NCBI GenBank assembly: GCA_017625275.1
Contig: JAGALI010000062.1
Coordinates: forward strand, 1-16,022
Source of the DNA: Clostridia bacterium
GTDB taxonomy: Bacteria; Bacillota; Clostridia; Oscillospirales; CAG-272
DNA: 16,022 nt
Direction: 5' to 3'
This document shows positions 7,804 through 15,503 of the stretch, piece by piece (position 1 is the first letter of the stretch; every line of letters starts with the position of its first letter). The notes under the pieces were generated by a model. The model was not told the DNA's origin and made no database searches. It saw only the letters and a program-made list of their open reading frames with translations. Both the position numbers and the translations under genes were made by a program.

Positions 7804-7827
7804 CGATAAAATATCTATATTTTATCG
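7804..7827. promoter_or_regulatory. Palindromic operator candidate between the divergent glycan operons
   Basis: A perfect inverted repeat: CGATAAAATAT (7804-7814), spacer CT, ATATTTTATCG (7817-7827). Its centre (7815.5) is about 54-55 bases upstream of both predicted transcription starts, ideal for one dimeric regulator controlling both operons. No regulator gene is in the window, so the protein family is unknown. Confidence 0.65.
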
Positions 7828-7835
7828 CAATTTAA

Positions 7836-7864
7836 TTGATTTTAAGCACCTTATATGCTACAAT
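7836..7864 (+). promoter_or_regulatory. Promoter of GH95-GH78 operon
   Basis: TTGATT (7836-7841), 17 bases, TACAAT (7859-7864), with TG plus one base before the -10. Predicted start near 7871. Because the TTG at 7836 is the -35 box, it cannot be the translation start of the downstream gene. Confidence 0.7.
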
Positions 7865-7898
7865 TAACTTGATAAAACCAACAAAAAAGAGGTTAATT

Positions 7899-10274
7899 AT
7901 GGAAAAGAAGCTTATTTGCTCATATCCAGCAACAGTCTGGAATGATACCACGCCACTTGGTAACGGTCGTCTTGGCGCATCTGTTTATGGTGCTGTATAT
8001 GATGAAAGAATTTTAATAAATCATGAGGCGCTTTTTAACTGGCTCAGCCCAGACGCTAAGGTGCCTGATGTTTCCTATGCATTAAAAGAGGTTCGTGCTC
8101 TTATGGATGATGGCAAATATAAGGAAGCCAACGAATATTATACAAATTTATTAAAAGATAAAAATTATAACACAGGCAAGGCGAAATTTCATCCAATGAT
8201 GGATTTGCATCTTGTTGTATCAAGCGCTGTAGCTCCAGAAAATTATTCAAGAGAGCTTGATATGGAAAATGGCGTTTGCACCATAAGCTATACTGAGGAT
8301 GGCAAAAAATGTACTCGCACAATCCTTGCTTCACAGGTAAATGGGGCAGTGGTTGTAAATATAAAGAAGGAAGAGTCCTTTGATTTAACTCTTTCTCTTG
8401 AACAGCATGACCTTGCTGACTATGCAGACAGAGAGCTTTATCATACCTTTACCTCTTATGCTGACAAAAATTATATATTCGCTGAATGTACAACGCTTGG
8501 TAAGCTTCATTATTCTGGGGCTTTAAAGGTGCTTGAGTGTGATGGTGAAATTCAAGCTGGTAAGAGCGAGAGGGCAAGAAAAATTGATATGGCTGGCGAG
8601 GCAAGGCTCTCAAACTTTATAAAAATCAAGGGTGCAAAAAATGTAACCATCTTAATTGATGCAGAAAGCATCTTTGCACCCTTTGAAGAAATGAAGGCTA
8701 AGCTTGATAAAATAAGTGGCGATTTTAACACAATGCTAAAAGAGCATCAAGAATCATTTTCTAAGCTCTTTAATAAGACAAAAATTACAATTGACCAAAA
8801 TGAGCAAAATGCCTCAAACGAAAGCCTTTTGATGAGTAGCTATTCTGGCAAGGTAGATGGCAGAATAACCCAAAAAATGGCAGACTTTGGTAGATATCTT
8901 TTAATATCAAGCTCATACGGCTGTGCGCTTCCTGCTAACTTGCAGGGACTTTGGAATGGTGACTATTCACCCGCATGGGCTTGCACATATTTTAATAACG
9001 AAAACATCCAAATGGCATATTGGCAGGCATACGCAGGTGGTCTTGCCGACACAGTGTTGCCTCTTTTCAATCTTTATGATAAATTCAAGGACGACTATCG
9101 CGACAATGCAAAAATGCTTTATGGCTGTCGTGGAATTCTTTTGCCACTCTTTATGGACAACTCAAACGGCAGAAAGGAAAACCTTCAGCCTCATGTAATC
9201 TATTGGACGGGTAGCTCTGCTTGGATTAGTGCGATTTACTATGATTATTATCTCTTTACAGGAGACAAGAAATTCCTTCTTGAAAGGGCATATCCGTTTA
9301 TGAAGGAGGCGTGCCTGTTCTATGAGGACTTTATGGTCGAGGACGAAGGCGGAAGGCTTAAATCCTATCCATCAAACTCACCAGAAAACAGGGCAAACGG
9401 AGACTTTGATGGCGCTGGTGAGCTTAGCGTGAGCATAAATTCCACAATGGACTTCGCACTTCTAAAGGAGCTTTTGACAAACCTTATAAGCGCGTCAAAG
9501 GAGCTTGGAATAGACAACGAAAAGCGCGAGCAGTGGCGTAAAATGCTATCAAAAATCCCTGAATATGAAATAAATGAGGATGGTGCAATGCGTGAGTGGC
9601 TACACCCCGATTTTAAGGATAATTACCACCATCGTCACCAGTCTCATATTTACCCCTTGTTCCCAGGCTTTGAGATAACTGAGGAGAATAACAAGGAGAT
9701 ATTTGATGCAATTAAGGTTGCAGTTGAAAAGCGACTTTGTATAGGCTTAAAGGAGCAAACAGGCTGGTCCTTTGCTCATATGGCTAATATTTTTGCACGC
9801 CTAGGAAACGGCAAAAAGGCGAAGGAGTGTCTGGATTTGCTTGTTCGCTTTTGCACAGGCACAAACCTTTATACATATCATAACGACTGGCGAAATATGG
9901 GCGTAACCCTAAAGTATATGCATTCAGGACACGCACCCTTCCAAATTGACGCGAATATGGGCTTTACAGGCGCAGTTTATGAAATGCTTCTTTATAGCGA
10001 TACTGATAAAATAAAGGTTCTTCCAGCAATTCCAAATGAGTGGGAGGCTGGCAAGGTAGAGGGCGTTTTTGCACGAGGAGGCTTTGTCCTTTCCTATGAA
10101 TGGAGCAAAAACGAAATAAGTGTAGAAATTACAGCTACACGCGATGCAAAAACAAATCTTTCTCTTGTGGGATATGCACCACAGGGTAAGCATGAAAAGA
10201 GTATCTATGATGGCTTCGTGGCTCTTGATATGAAAAAGGGCGAGAGCATAAAATTAAAGGGGATAAGAAAATAG
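7899..10274 (+). CDS. GH95-family alpha-L-fucosidase-like glycoside hydrolase, cytoplasmic
   Basis: GH95 enzymes are inverting exo-glycosidases acting on alpha-L-fucosides or alpha-L-galactosides. The 791-residue product has the N-terminal beta-sandwich (WNDTTPLGNGRLGASVYGAV at 14-33), the helical toroid (LPANLQGLWNGDYSPAW at 344-360; WSFAHMANIFARLG at 623-636) and a C-terminal beta domain. By comparison with the bifidobacterial GH95 enzyme AfcA, the catalytic set is present: Asn367 and Asn369 in NNEN, Glu566 in MREWL, and Asp684 in APFQIDANMG; HHRHQSHIYPLFPG at 577-590 is a family hallmark. The usual QMNYW after the Asn pair reads QMAYW, so the substrate may be atypical. The ATG at 7899 is chosen because AAAAGAGG precedes it by 6 bases and a longer version would start inside the promoter. 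No signal peptide. Confidence 0.88.
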   Translation: MEKKLICSYPATVWNDTTPLGNGRLGASVYGAVYDERILINHEALFNWLSPDAKVPDVSYALKEVRALMDDGKYKEANEYYTNLLKDKNYNTGKAKFHPMMDLHLVVSSAVAPENYSRELDMENGVCTISYTEDGKKCTRTILASQVNGAVVVNIKKEESFDLTLSLEQHDLADYADRELYHTFTSYADKNYIFAECTTLGKLHYSGALKVLECDGEIQAGKSERARKIDMAGEARLSNFIKIKGAKNVTILIDAESIFAPFEEMKAKLDKISGDFNTMLKEHQESFSKLFNKTKITIDQNEQNASNESLLMSSYSGKVDGRITQKMADFGRYLLISSSYGCALPANLQGLWNGDYSPAWACTYFNNENIQMAYWQAYAGGLADTVLPLFNLYDKFKDDYRDNAKMLYGCRGILLPLFMDNSNGRKENLQPHVIYWTGSSAWISAIYYDYYLFTGDKKFLLERAYPFMKEACLFYEDFMVEDEGGRLKSYPSNSPENRANGDFDGAGELSVSINSTMDFALLKELLTNLISASKELGIDNEKREQWRKMLSKIPEYEINEDGAMREWLHPDFKDNYHHRHQSHIYPLFPGFEITEENNKEIFDAIKVAVEKRLCIGLKEQTGWSFAHMANIFARLGNGKKAKECLDLLVRFCTGTNLYTYHNDWRNMGVTLKYMHSGHAPFQIDANMGFTGAVYEMLLYSDTDKIKVLPAIPNEWEAGKVEGVFARGGFVLSYEWSKNEISVEITATRDAKTNLSLVGYAPQGKHEKSIYDGFVALDMKKGESIKLKGIRK

Positions 10275-10276
10275 CT

Positions 10277-12172
10277 ATGCAAAAAAGCACAAGCTTCATT
10301 TGGGTAAAGGACCTTGATGAAAAAAACTCATATGCCGAATTTTATGATACCTTTGTATATAAAAATGGCAGAGCAGAGGTCAATATAACAGTAGATGGCG
10401 ACTATACTCTATTTATAAATGGCATCTATGTCTCAAGCTCACAATATGGTGATTTTGAGCACTATAAAATTTATGATACAATAGATATAACTCCATATGC
10501 ACGCGATGGTGAGAATCTTATGGCAATTCTCGCTTGGCACTTTGGAGAGGATAGTCAAAGATACAAAAAATACAGTGCAGGGCTTGCCTTTGAGGTTTTA
10601 GAGGATGGAAAAATCATTCGCTCAAGCGATAGTGATACGCTGTCAAGAAAAAGCCCCACCTATAAAAGTGGAGATAACAAAAAAATCAGCGTTCAGCTAG
10701 GCTTTTCCTACTCGTATGATGCTACAAAAGAGGACGGCTTTCCATTTTTTAAGCCACAGGGACTAGGAAAATCAGTAATAATAGATAAGAGATGTACCCT
10801 TTACCCTCGTCCAATAAAAAAGCATATCCTAAGGTCAGAGGTGCGTGCTAAGATTATTGAAAAGACCGACGAGTATTGTCTTTTTGACTTGGGCAAAGAA
10901 TATGTTGGATATCTTGCCTTTTCTATTGAAGCCGACAAGGAATGCGACATTGTAATTTCATATGGTGAGCATCTTGAAAATGGCAGAGTCCCAAGACGAA
11001 TTGGAGACCGTGATTTTAGCATCACATATCGCGCTAAGAAGGGAAAAAGCATATTTACAAATTATATGCTTCGCTTCGCGTGTAGATATCTTGAAATATC
11101 AAGTGATGCGCCCATATGTGTCGATAAAATAGCCATTATTCCACAGGTATATGAGACAAAAAGGGTAAGCTCAAGCATAAAAAATCCTCTTGATGCAAAA
11201 ATCTATGATATTTGTGTGAACACCTTAGAGCTTTGTATGATGGAGCACTATGTTGATTGCCCATGGAGAGAGCAATGTCTTTACGCCTTTGACTCTCGCA
11301 ATCAAATGCTTGCAGGCTATCTTGCCTTTGAGGATAAAAACGCATCATATGCAAGGTCAAATCTACTTCTTATTTCAAAGGATAAGCGTGAGGACGGAAT
11401 TTTGTCAATCTGCTATCCCTCTGGCATTGACCTTACAATACCCTCGTTTTCACTTTACTATATAATTGCGCTTGGCGAATATCTTGAGCACACAGGGGAC
11501 GAGTCCTTGATTTTAGAGGTTGATTTTAAGATAAAGGAAATCATCTCAGCGATGCTCAGGAATGAAAAAAATGGCTTGCTTTCTTCCTTTGAGGGGGCAA
11601 ACCATTGGAATTTTTATGATTGGTCGCCAAACCTGTCTGGTTCTCTTTGGAATAATGAGGCTGCAGGCGATGATTTGATGCTGAATTTGCTTTTTGTGTA
11701 TGCACTTTTGTCATATAAGAAAATTTGTACATGCCTAGCTCTACCATTTGATTATGATGTCAAGATGAACACACTAAAGAAAAATATAAAGGCGCGCTTT
11801 TTTAACAAAGAAGATGGACTTTTCACCCTTGCGAGTGGAGAGGCGCTTTATCATAGCCTTCCAAATTCACTTGCAATTCTTTTGGATATTGTAAGTCACG
11901 AGGAAGCACAAAAAATAGTCGAAGAAATCGCACAGGGTAAGCTCATTTCTCCATCACTTTCTATGAAAGCTCTTGAATATGACGCGTTTTTGAGGGTGGA
12001 TAAGGCATACATAGACCATATAAAGAATGAAATTCGAGAGGTGTATGGCAAAATGCTAGAGGCAGGAAGCACAACCGTGTGGGAAACCACTCTTGGTAGC
12101 GCTGATTTTGATGGCGCTGGCTCCCTTTGCCACGGCTGGAGCGCAATAGCAATTAAATATCTTTTGATTTAA
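10277..12172 (+). CDS. GH78-family alpha-L-rhamnosidase-like protein, cytoplasmic
   Basis: GH78 enzymes are inverting alpha-L-rhamnosidases. The first 300 or so residues are beta-sandwich modules (NITVDGDYTLFINGIYV at 36-52 is the usual accessory-domain start). The helical catalytic domain has HYVDCPWREQCLYAFDSRNQ at 324-343, with Glu332 at the expected general-acid position, then NHWNFYDWSPN at 442-452, and the late block MLEAGSTTVWETTLGSADF at 593-611, with Glu603 at the expected base position, followed by SLCHGWSA at 616-623. At 631 residues it is a short GH78 form without signal peptide. It starts 2 bases after the GH95 stop, with AAAGGGGA near the end of GH95, so the two are co-transcribed and probably coupled. 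Activity on L-rhamnose is inferred from the family; related six-carbon L-sugars are possible. Confidence 0.83.
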   Translation: MQKSTSFIWVKDLDEKNSYAEFYDTFVYKNGRAEVNITVDGDYTLFINGIYVSSSQYGDFEHYKIYDTIDITPYARDGENLMAILAWHFGEDSQRYKKYSAGLAFEVLEDGKIIRSSDSDTLSRKSPTYKSGDNKKISVQLGFSYSYDATKEDGFPFFKPQGLGKSVIIDKRCTLYPRPIKKHILRSEVRAKIIEKTDEYCLFDLGKEYVGYLAFSIEADKECDIVISYGEHLENGRVPRRIGDRDFSITYRAKKGKSIFTNYMLRFACRYLEISSDAPICVDKIAIIPQVYETKRVSSSIKNPLDAKIYDICVNTLELCMMEHYVDCPWREQCLYAFDSRNQMLAGYLAFEDKNASYARSNLLLISKDKREDGILSICYPSGIDLTIPSFSLYYIIALGEYLEHTGDESLILEVDFKIKEIISAMLRNEKNGLLSSFEGANHWNFYDWSPNLSGSLWNNEAAGDDLMLNLLFVYALLSYKKICTCLALPFDYDVKMNTLKKNIKARFFNKEDGLFTLASGEALYHSLPNSLAILLDIVSHEEAQKIVEEIAQGKLISPSLSMKALEYDAFLRVDKAYIDHIKNEIREVYGKMLEAGSTTVWETTLGSADFDGAGSLCHGWSAIAIKYLLI

Positions 12173-12176
12173 TAAT

Positions 12177-12208
12177 AAAAGCAGGCTCTTTGAAAGAGTC
12201 TGCTTTTT
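12177..12208. terminator. Bidirectional terminator between GH78 and the ABC gene
   Basis: A 13-bp stem with one G-U pair (AAAAGCAGGCTCT at 12177-12189; AGAGTCTGCTTTT at 12195-12207) and a 5-base loop, followed by a T. On the opposite strand the stem is also followed by T-rich sequence and lies 4 bases after the stop of the ABC gene, so it can end both converging transcripts. Confidence 0.85.
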
Positions 12209-12211
12209 GCG

Positions 12212-15200
12212 TTATTCAGTTCTAAGTGCAATTACTGGGTCCTTATTTGCAGCAATTCTTGATGGAACAAGACCTGCAATAAGTGTAAGAGCCATGCTTA
12301 TCACAATAAGAACAACAGCAGGAACAAAGCCAAGCGTTGCCTTTAGAGCTCCAATTCCAGTAAGTGAATAGAGAATGATATTTATAAGAACCACTAAAAC
12401 AAGCGTTACTAAAATACCGAGAAGTCCAGATGCAAAGCCTACAATCATAGTTTCGGCATTGAATACTCTTGAAATGTCCTTCTTTGATGCACCGATAGCA
12501 CGAAGAATACCAATTTCCTTTGTTCTTTCTTGAACAGAAATAAGCGTAATTACACCTATCATGATAGATGAAACAACAAGAGATGTCGCAACAAACGCAA
12601 TAAGAACATAGGTAATGGCGTTTATTATTTTAGTAATAGACGACATCATAATTCCAACTAGGTCAGAATAAGAAATTTGCTTATCCTCAAATCCTGCACT
12701 TTTCATATCAGCATTATAATCATCAATAAGTGCCTTTAGCTGGTCCTTTTGCTCAAAGGTTTCGCAATAAAGATTTATAGTGTGAGGAGTATTTATATCA
12801 ACATTTCCAAAGGAAGCGAGATTGTCCTCATAGCTTGACTTAGAAAATTCGATAGCATTGTCGTAATAAATAGCACAAGCATCATCGGTGTAGGTGAGAA
12901 GCTCAGCATCAAGTGCGCTTGCCTTTTCAGCGTCAGTCATAGTTATATATTGTCCTGCAACCTGACCTGCAATTTTTGCACTTTCCTGTGCCTCTATAGA
13001 TGGACGAATAAGCTGCTTTAGCTGGTCAAGCGTCATGTCATTAAGATATTTAGAAACCTCCTCGACGGAAGCGCCTGTTTGCTTAGCAAGAGCCTCGCTC
13101 ATCATAGCAATGATACCAGCCTTGTGCGCATCGGTTGTGTACTTAGAAAGCTCAGCCTCAACATTTGAAACAAGAGATTTATTAAGCTCATCAAGCACCT
13201 TTATTGCAACATAGATTTCAGCCTTCTTTGCAACATCTCTGGCGCTGTCATCAAGAGTAGCAATATAAGCCTTTAATGCAGTAGCTTTTTCAGCATTTGT
13301 CATGCCTTCATTTGTTGACTTGAAGGGAAGGCCAGTCAAAACATCAATAGTTGGGCTTGCAAGCTGTGCCTGCACAACCTCAGAGCTTACGGATTGCTCA
13401 ATTACATATTCGGTAAGCTTGTGAGTGTATCCGATGCCACTTGCGAGCATGCCTGAGTCAACCTCATCCTTAAGACGGATAATACCTGAAACCTTAAGCT
13501 CAAACGCTTCATCATAAAGCTTGCCTAGGAACACATCATCAGTTTCTGACATATCCACATAAATGTCACCGAGCTTATCGTAGCAATCAGCAGGAAGAAT
13601 TACCTTAAAGCTTAGCTTGTTTACAATCTCTTCAAAGGTCCAATATTTTTCGCCCTCGTCAATTGTCTGACCCTTAGATGCTGCATCAATTATTTTATCA
13701 ATGTCATCCTCACTCAAAAGACCTAGCGCATAAAGAGTCAAATCATCAAGCTCATTGTTTTCGTTTACAACAAGAACAATTTCATTGTAATCATTTGCCC
13801 ATTCACCATAAATGAGGTCGTATTGATCCTTAACAGTAGAGCTTATAACCTCGCCCTTTTCAAGGCCAGGAAGCATTTCCTGCCAAAGCTTCATTCCCAT
13901 CATGCTAGCCATCATAGAGGAGGATGCGTTTGTGCTACTGCTTGGACCCTCGCTTGACGAGCTATTTCCAGCAGATTTCATCATATAATCTGCAATCATG
14001 CTAGCCATAAGCTCATTTGTGTCGGACTTTATTATCTTTCCGTCGGCATTTTTGGTGTATATTGTAAGATTTATGTTATAGGTATATTGGATTGCACTTA
14101 TCGCATTCTTGAGCTCGGAATCCTCCTTTGAAAGCTCACTTTCCAAATATTCTTTGAAGGATTTGAGGTCGTTTTCGCTTGTTTCAACTCTGCTAAGAGC
14201 ATTTACAAGATCTGCAATAACCTGATCCTTATAAACTGCATCATCAAGACGGTCAACATCAATCTTGTCCTTGCCGTTTACGCCCATAAGCTCCTCAACA
14301 AGAGGTGAGACGTCTGTGGTAGTGGATTGAAGCGTCAATGGATATGAGGAAAGAGTGTTTTCCTGAACATGGTTTATATAACCTGTCATACCCTGAGATA
14401 CTGCAAATATTAAAGCAATACCTATAATACCAATACTACCTGCAAAGGCAGTTAAAATTGTCCTACCTTTTTTAGTAAGAAGATTGTTGAGTGACAAAAG
14501 AAAAGCAGTAAAAAACGACATTGATTTTTTCTTTTTCTTTTCGTTCCTTACTTTTCTTTCGCTTGACTCAGCGTTGGTAGAATCATCAACAGCGACAGAC
14601 ATATCAGATTCGACAGCCTCGGTGGCGGTATATGGATTTGTATCTCCCTCAACCTCTCCATCCTTTAGACGAATAATTCTGTTCGCATAGGTGTCTGCAA
14701 GCTCAGGGTTGTGAGTAACCATAATAATGAGCTTATCCTTGGAAATTTCCTTGAGAATTTCCATAATTTGAACGCTGGTGTCAGAGTCAAGCGCACCAGT
14801 TGGCTCATCAGCCATAAGAATGTCAGGATTGTTTTCAAGTGCACGGGCAATTGCAACCCTTTGCATCTGTCCACCGGACATTTGGTTAGGTCTTTTGTGA
14901 AGTTGGTCACCAAGACCAACCTTTTCAAGCGCTTCGATAGCTCTCTTTTTGCGTTCCTCCTTGGAAACACCAGAAAGAGTAAGCGCAAGCTCAACATTAG
15001 ATAAAACCGTTTGATGAGGGATTAGATTGTAGCTTTGGAAAACAAAGCCAATAGAATGGTTTCTGTAGGTATCCCAATCTCCGTCGGTAAAATCCTTAGT
15101 TGATTTGCCATTTATGATAAGGTCGCCACTTGTATACTTGTCAAGACCACCAATAATGTTAAGTAGTGTGGTTTTGCCACAGCCTGAGTGACCAAGTATT

Positions 15201-15304
15201 GCTACAAACTCACTCTTGCGAAATTCGAGGTCAACACCGCGAAGTGCGCTTACAGTAGTATCGCCAGTGACATAATCCTTTTTAATGTCAATCAGCTTAA
15301 GCAT
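12212..15304 (-). CDS. Fused ABC ATPase-FtsX/MacB-type permease with large extracytoplasmic domain
   Basis: A 1030-residue MacB-like protein. The ATPase (about 1-225) has Walker A GHSGCGKTT at 38-46, Q-loop Gln90, signature MSGGQMQRVAIARAL at 142-156, Walker B ILMADEPTGALD at 162-173 and switch His198, all intact. An acidic linker and a Lys run (256-260) precede the first membrane helix (about 283-303). Residues about 305-885 form an unusually large extracytoplasmic region, including a Ser-rich patch (447-463) and two similar segments (MTNAEKATALKAY at 668-680, MTDAEKASALDAE at 789-801). The C-terminal FtsX unit has three helices (about 893-923, 951-978, 990-1012) and the coupling motif QERTKEIGILRAIGASKKDI at 925-944. 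This family uses ATP for mechanotransmission, export of lipids, peptides or antibiotics, or envelope control. The substrate is unknown. AAGGAG 8 bases upstream supports the ATG. It appears to be transcribed alone. Confidence 0.9.
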   Translation of the reverse strand: MLKLIDIKKDYVTGDTTVSALRGVDLEFRKSEFVAILGHSGCGKTTLLNIIGGLDKYTSGDLIINGKSTKDFTDGDWDTYRNHSIGFVFQSYNLIPHQTVLSNVELALTLSGVSKEERKKRAIEALEKVGLGDQLHKRPNQMSGGQMQRVAIARALENNPDILMADEPTGALDSDTSVQIMEILKEISKDKLIIMVTHNPELADTYANRIIRLKDGEVEGDTNPYTATEAVESDMSVAVDDSTNAESSERKVRNEKKKKKSMSFFTAFLLSLNNLLTKKGRTILTAFAGSIGIIGIALIFAVSQGMTGYINHVQENTLSSYPLTLQSTTTDVSPLVEELMGVNGKDKIDVDRLDDAVYKDQVIADLVNALSRVETSENDLKSFKEYLESELSKEDSELKNAISAIQYTYNINLTIYTKNADGKIIKSDTNELMASMIADYMMKSAGNSSSSEGPSSSTNASSSMMASMMGMKLWQEMLPGLEKGEVISSTVKDQYDLIYGEWANDYNEIVLVVNENNELDDLTLYALGLLSEDDIDKIIDAASKGQTIDEGEKYWTFEEIVNKLSFKVILPADCYDKLGDIYVDMSETDDVFLGKLYDEAFELKVSGIIRLKDEVDSGMLASGIGYTHKLTEYVIEQSVSSEVVQAQLASPTIDVLTGLPFKSTNEGMTNAEKATALKAYIATLDDSARDVAKKAEIYVAIKVLDELNKSLVSNVEAELSKYTTDAHKAGIIAMMSEALAKQTGASVEEVSKYLNDMTLDQLKQLIRPSIEAQESAKIAGQVAGQYITMTDAEKASALDAELLTYTDDACAIYYDNAIEFSKSSYEDNLASFGNVDINTPHTINLYCETFEQKDQLKALIDDYNADMKSAGFEDKQISYSDLVGIMMSSITKIINAITYVLIAFVATSLVVSSIMIGVITLISVQERTKEIGILRAIGASKKDISRVFNAETMIVGFASGLLGILVTLVLVVLINIILYSLTGIGALKATLGFVPAVVLIVISMALTLIAGLVPSRIAANKDPVIALRTE

Positions 15305-15338
15305 CTATTTTCTCCTTAAAATAAAAAATAATAAACTA

Positions 15339-15367
15339 ATTTTATCACCCTTTATTAAAATAGTCAA
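15339..15367 (-). promoter_or_regulatory. Promoter of the ABC transporter gene
   Basis: On the minus strand, TTGACT (15367-15362), 17 bases, TAAAAT (15344-15339), with TG plus one base before the -10. Predicted start near 15332, giving a leader of about 28 nt to the ATG at 15304. A near-consensus, strong promoter. Confidence 0.75.
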
Positions 15368-15385
15368 TAAATTTATATAAATTTA
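15368..15385. promoter_or_regulatory. 18-bp A/T palindrome abutting the -35 of the ABC promoter
   Basis: TAAATTTATATAAATTTA is a perfect palindrome lying directly upstream of the -35 box. It could be an UP element or a regulator site; the pure A/T composition makes chance occurrence in such DNA plausible. Confidence 0.4.
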
Positions 15386-15437
15386 ATTTAACGAAATTTA
15401 ATTTTCAGTTTTTCTTCACATAAGCTATCTCATCAAG

Positions 15438-15457
15438 CATAATTTCGATAAATTATG
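15438..15457. promoter_or_regulatory. 8+4+8 inverted repeat in the ABC upstream region
   Basis: CATAATTT, spacer CGAT, AAATTATG. A perfect inverted repeat about 110-120 bases upstream of the predicted ABC start and downstream of the symporter stop. It has no T tract and is AT-rich, so it resembles a protein-binding site more than a terminator. Confidence 0.35.
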
Positions 15458-15503
15458 ACACGCGAATAAAAAAAGCACAAGCCTCAGTCAAAAGCTGATG
15501 ACA

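Noticed and set aside
7836..7898. A 21-residue N-terminal extension of the GH95 protein starting from TTG at 7836
   Set aside because: The TTG is the -35 box of a good promoter, there is no ribosome site before it, and the ATG at 7899 has AAAAGAGG at proper spacing and fits the family N-terminus.
14711..15004. A rightward open frame antisense to the ABC ATPase domain
   Set aside because: The minus strand encodes intact Walker A, signature and Walker B motifs here; the antisense frame has no promoter or ribosome site.
15464..15503. Intrinsic terminator for the symporter gene
   Set aside because: Only a 4-bp TCAG/CTGA stem with a T7 run nearby was found; too weak to annotate as a feature.
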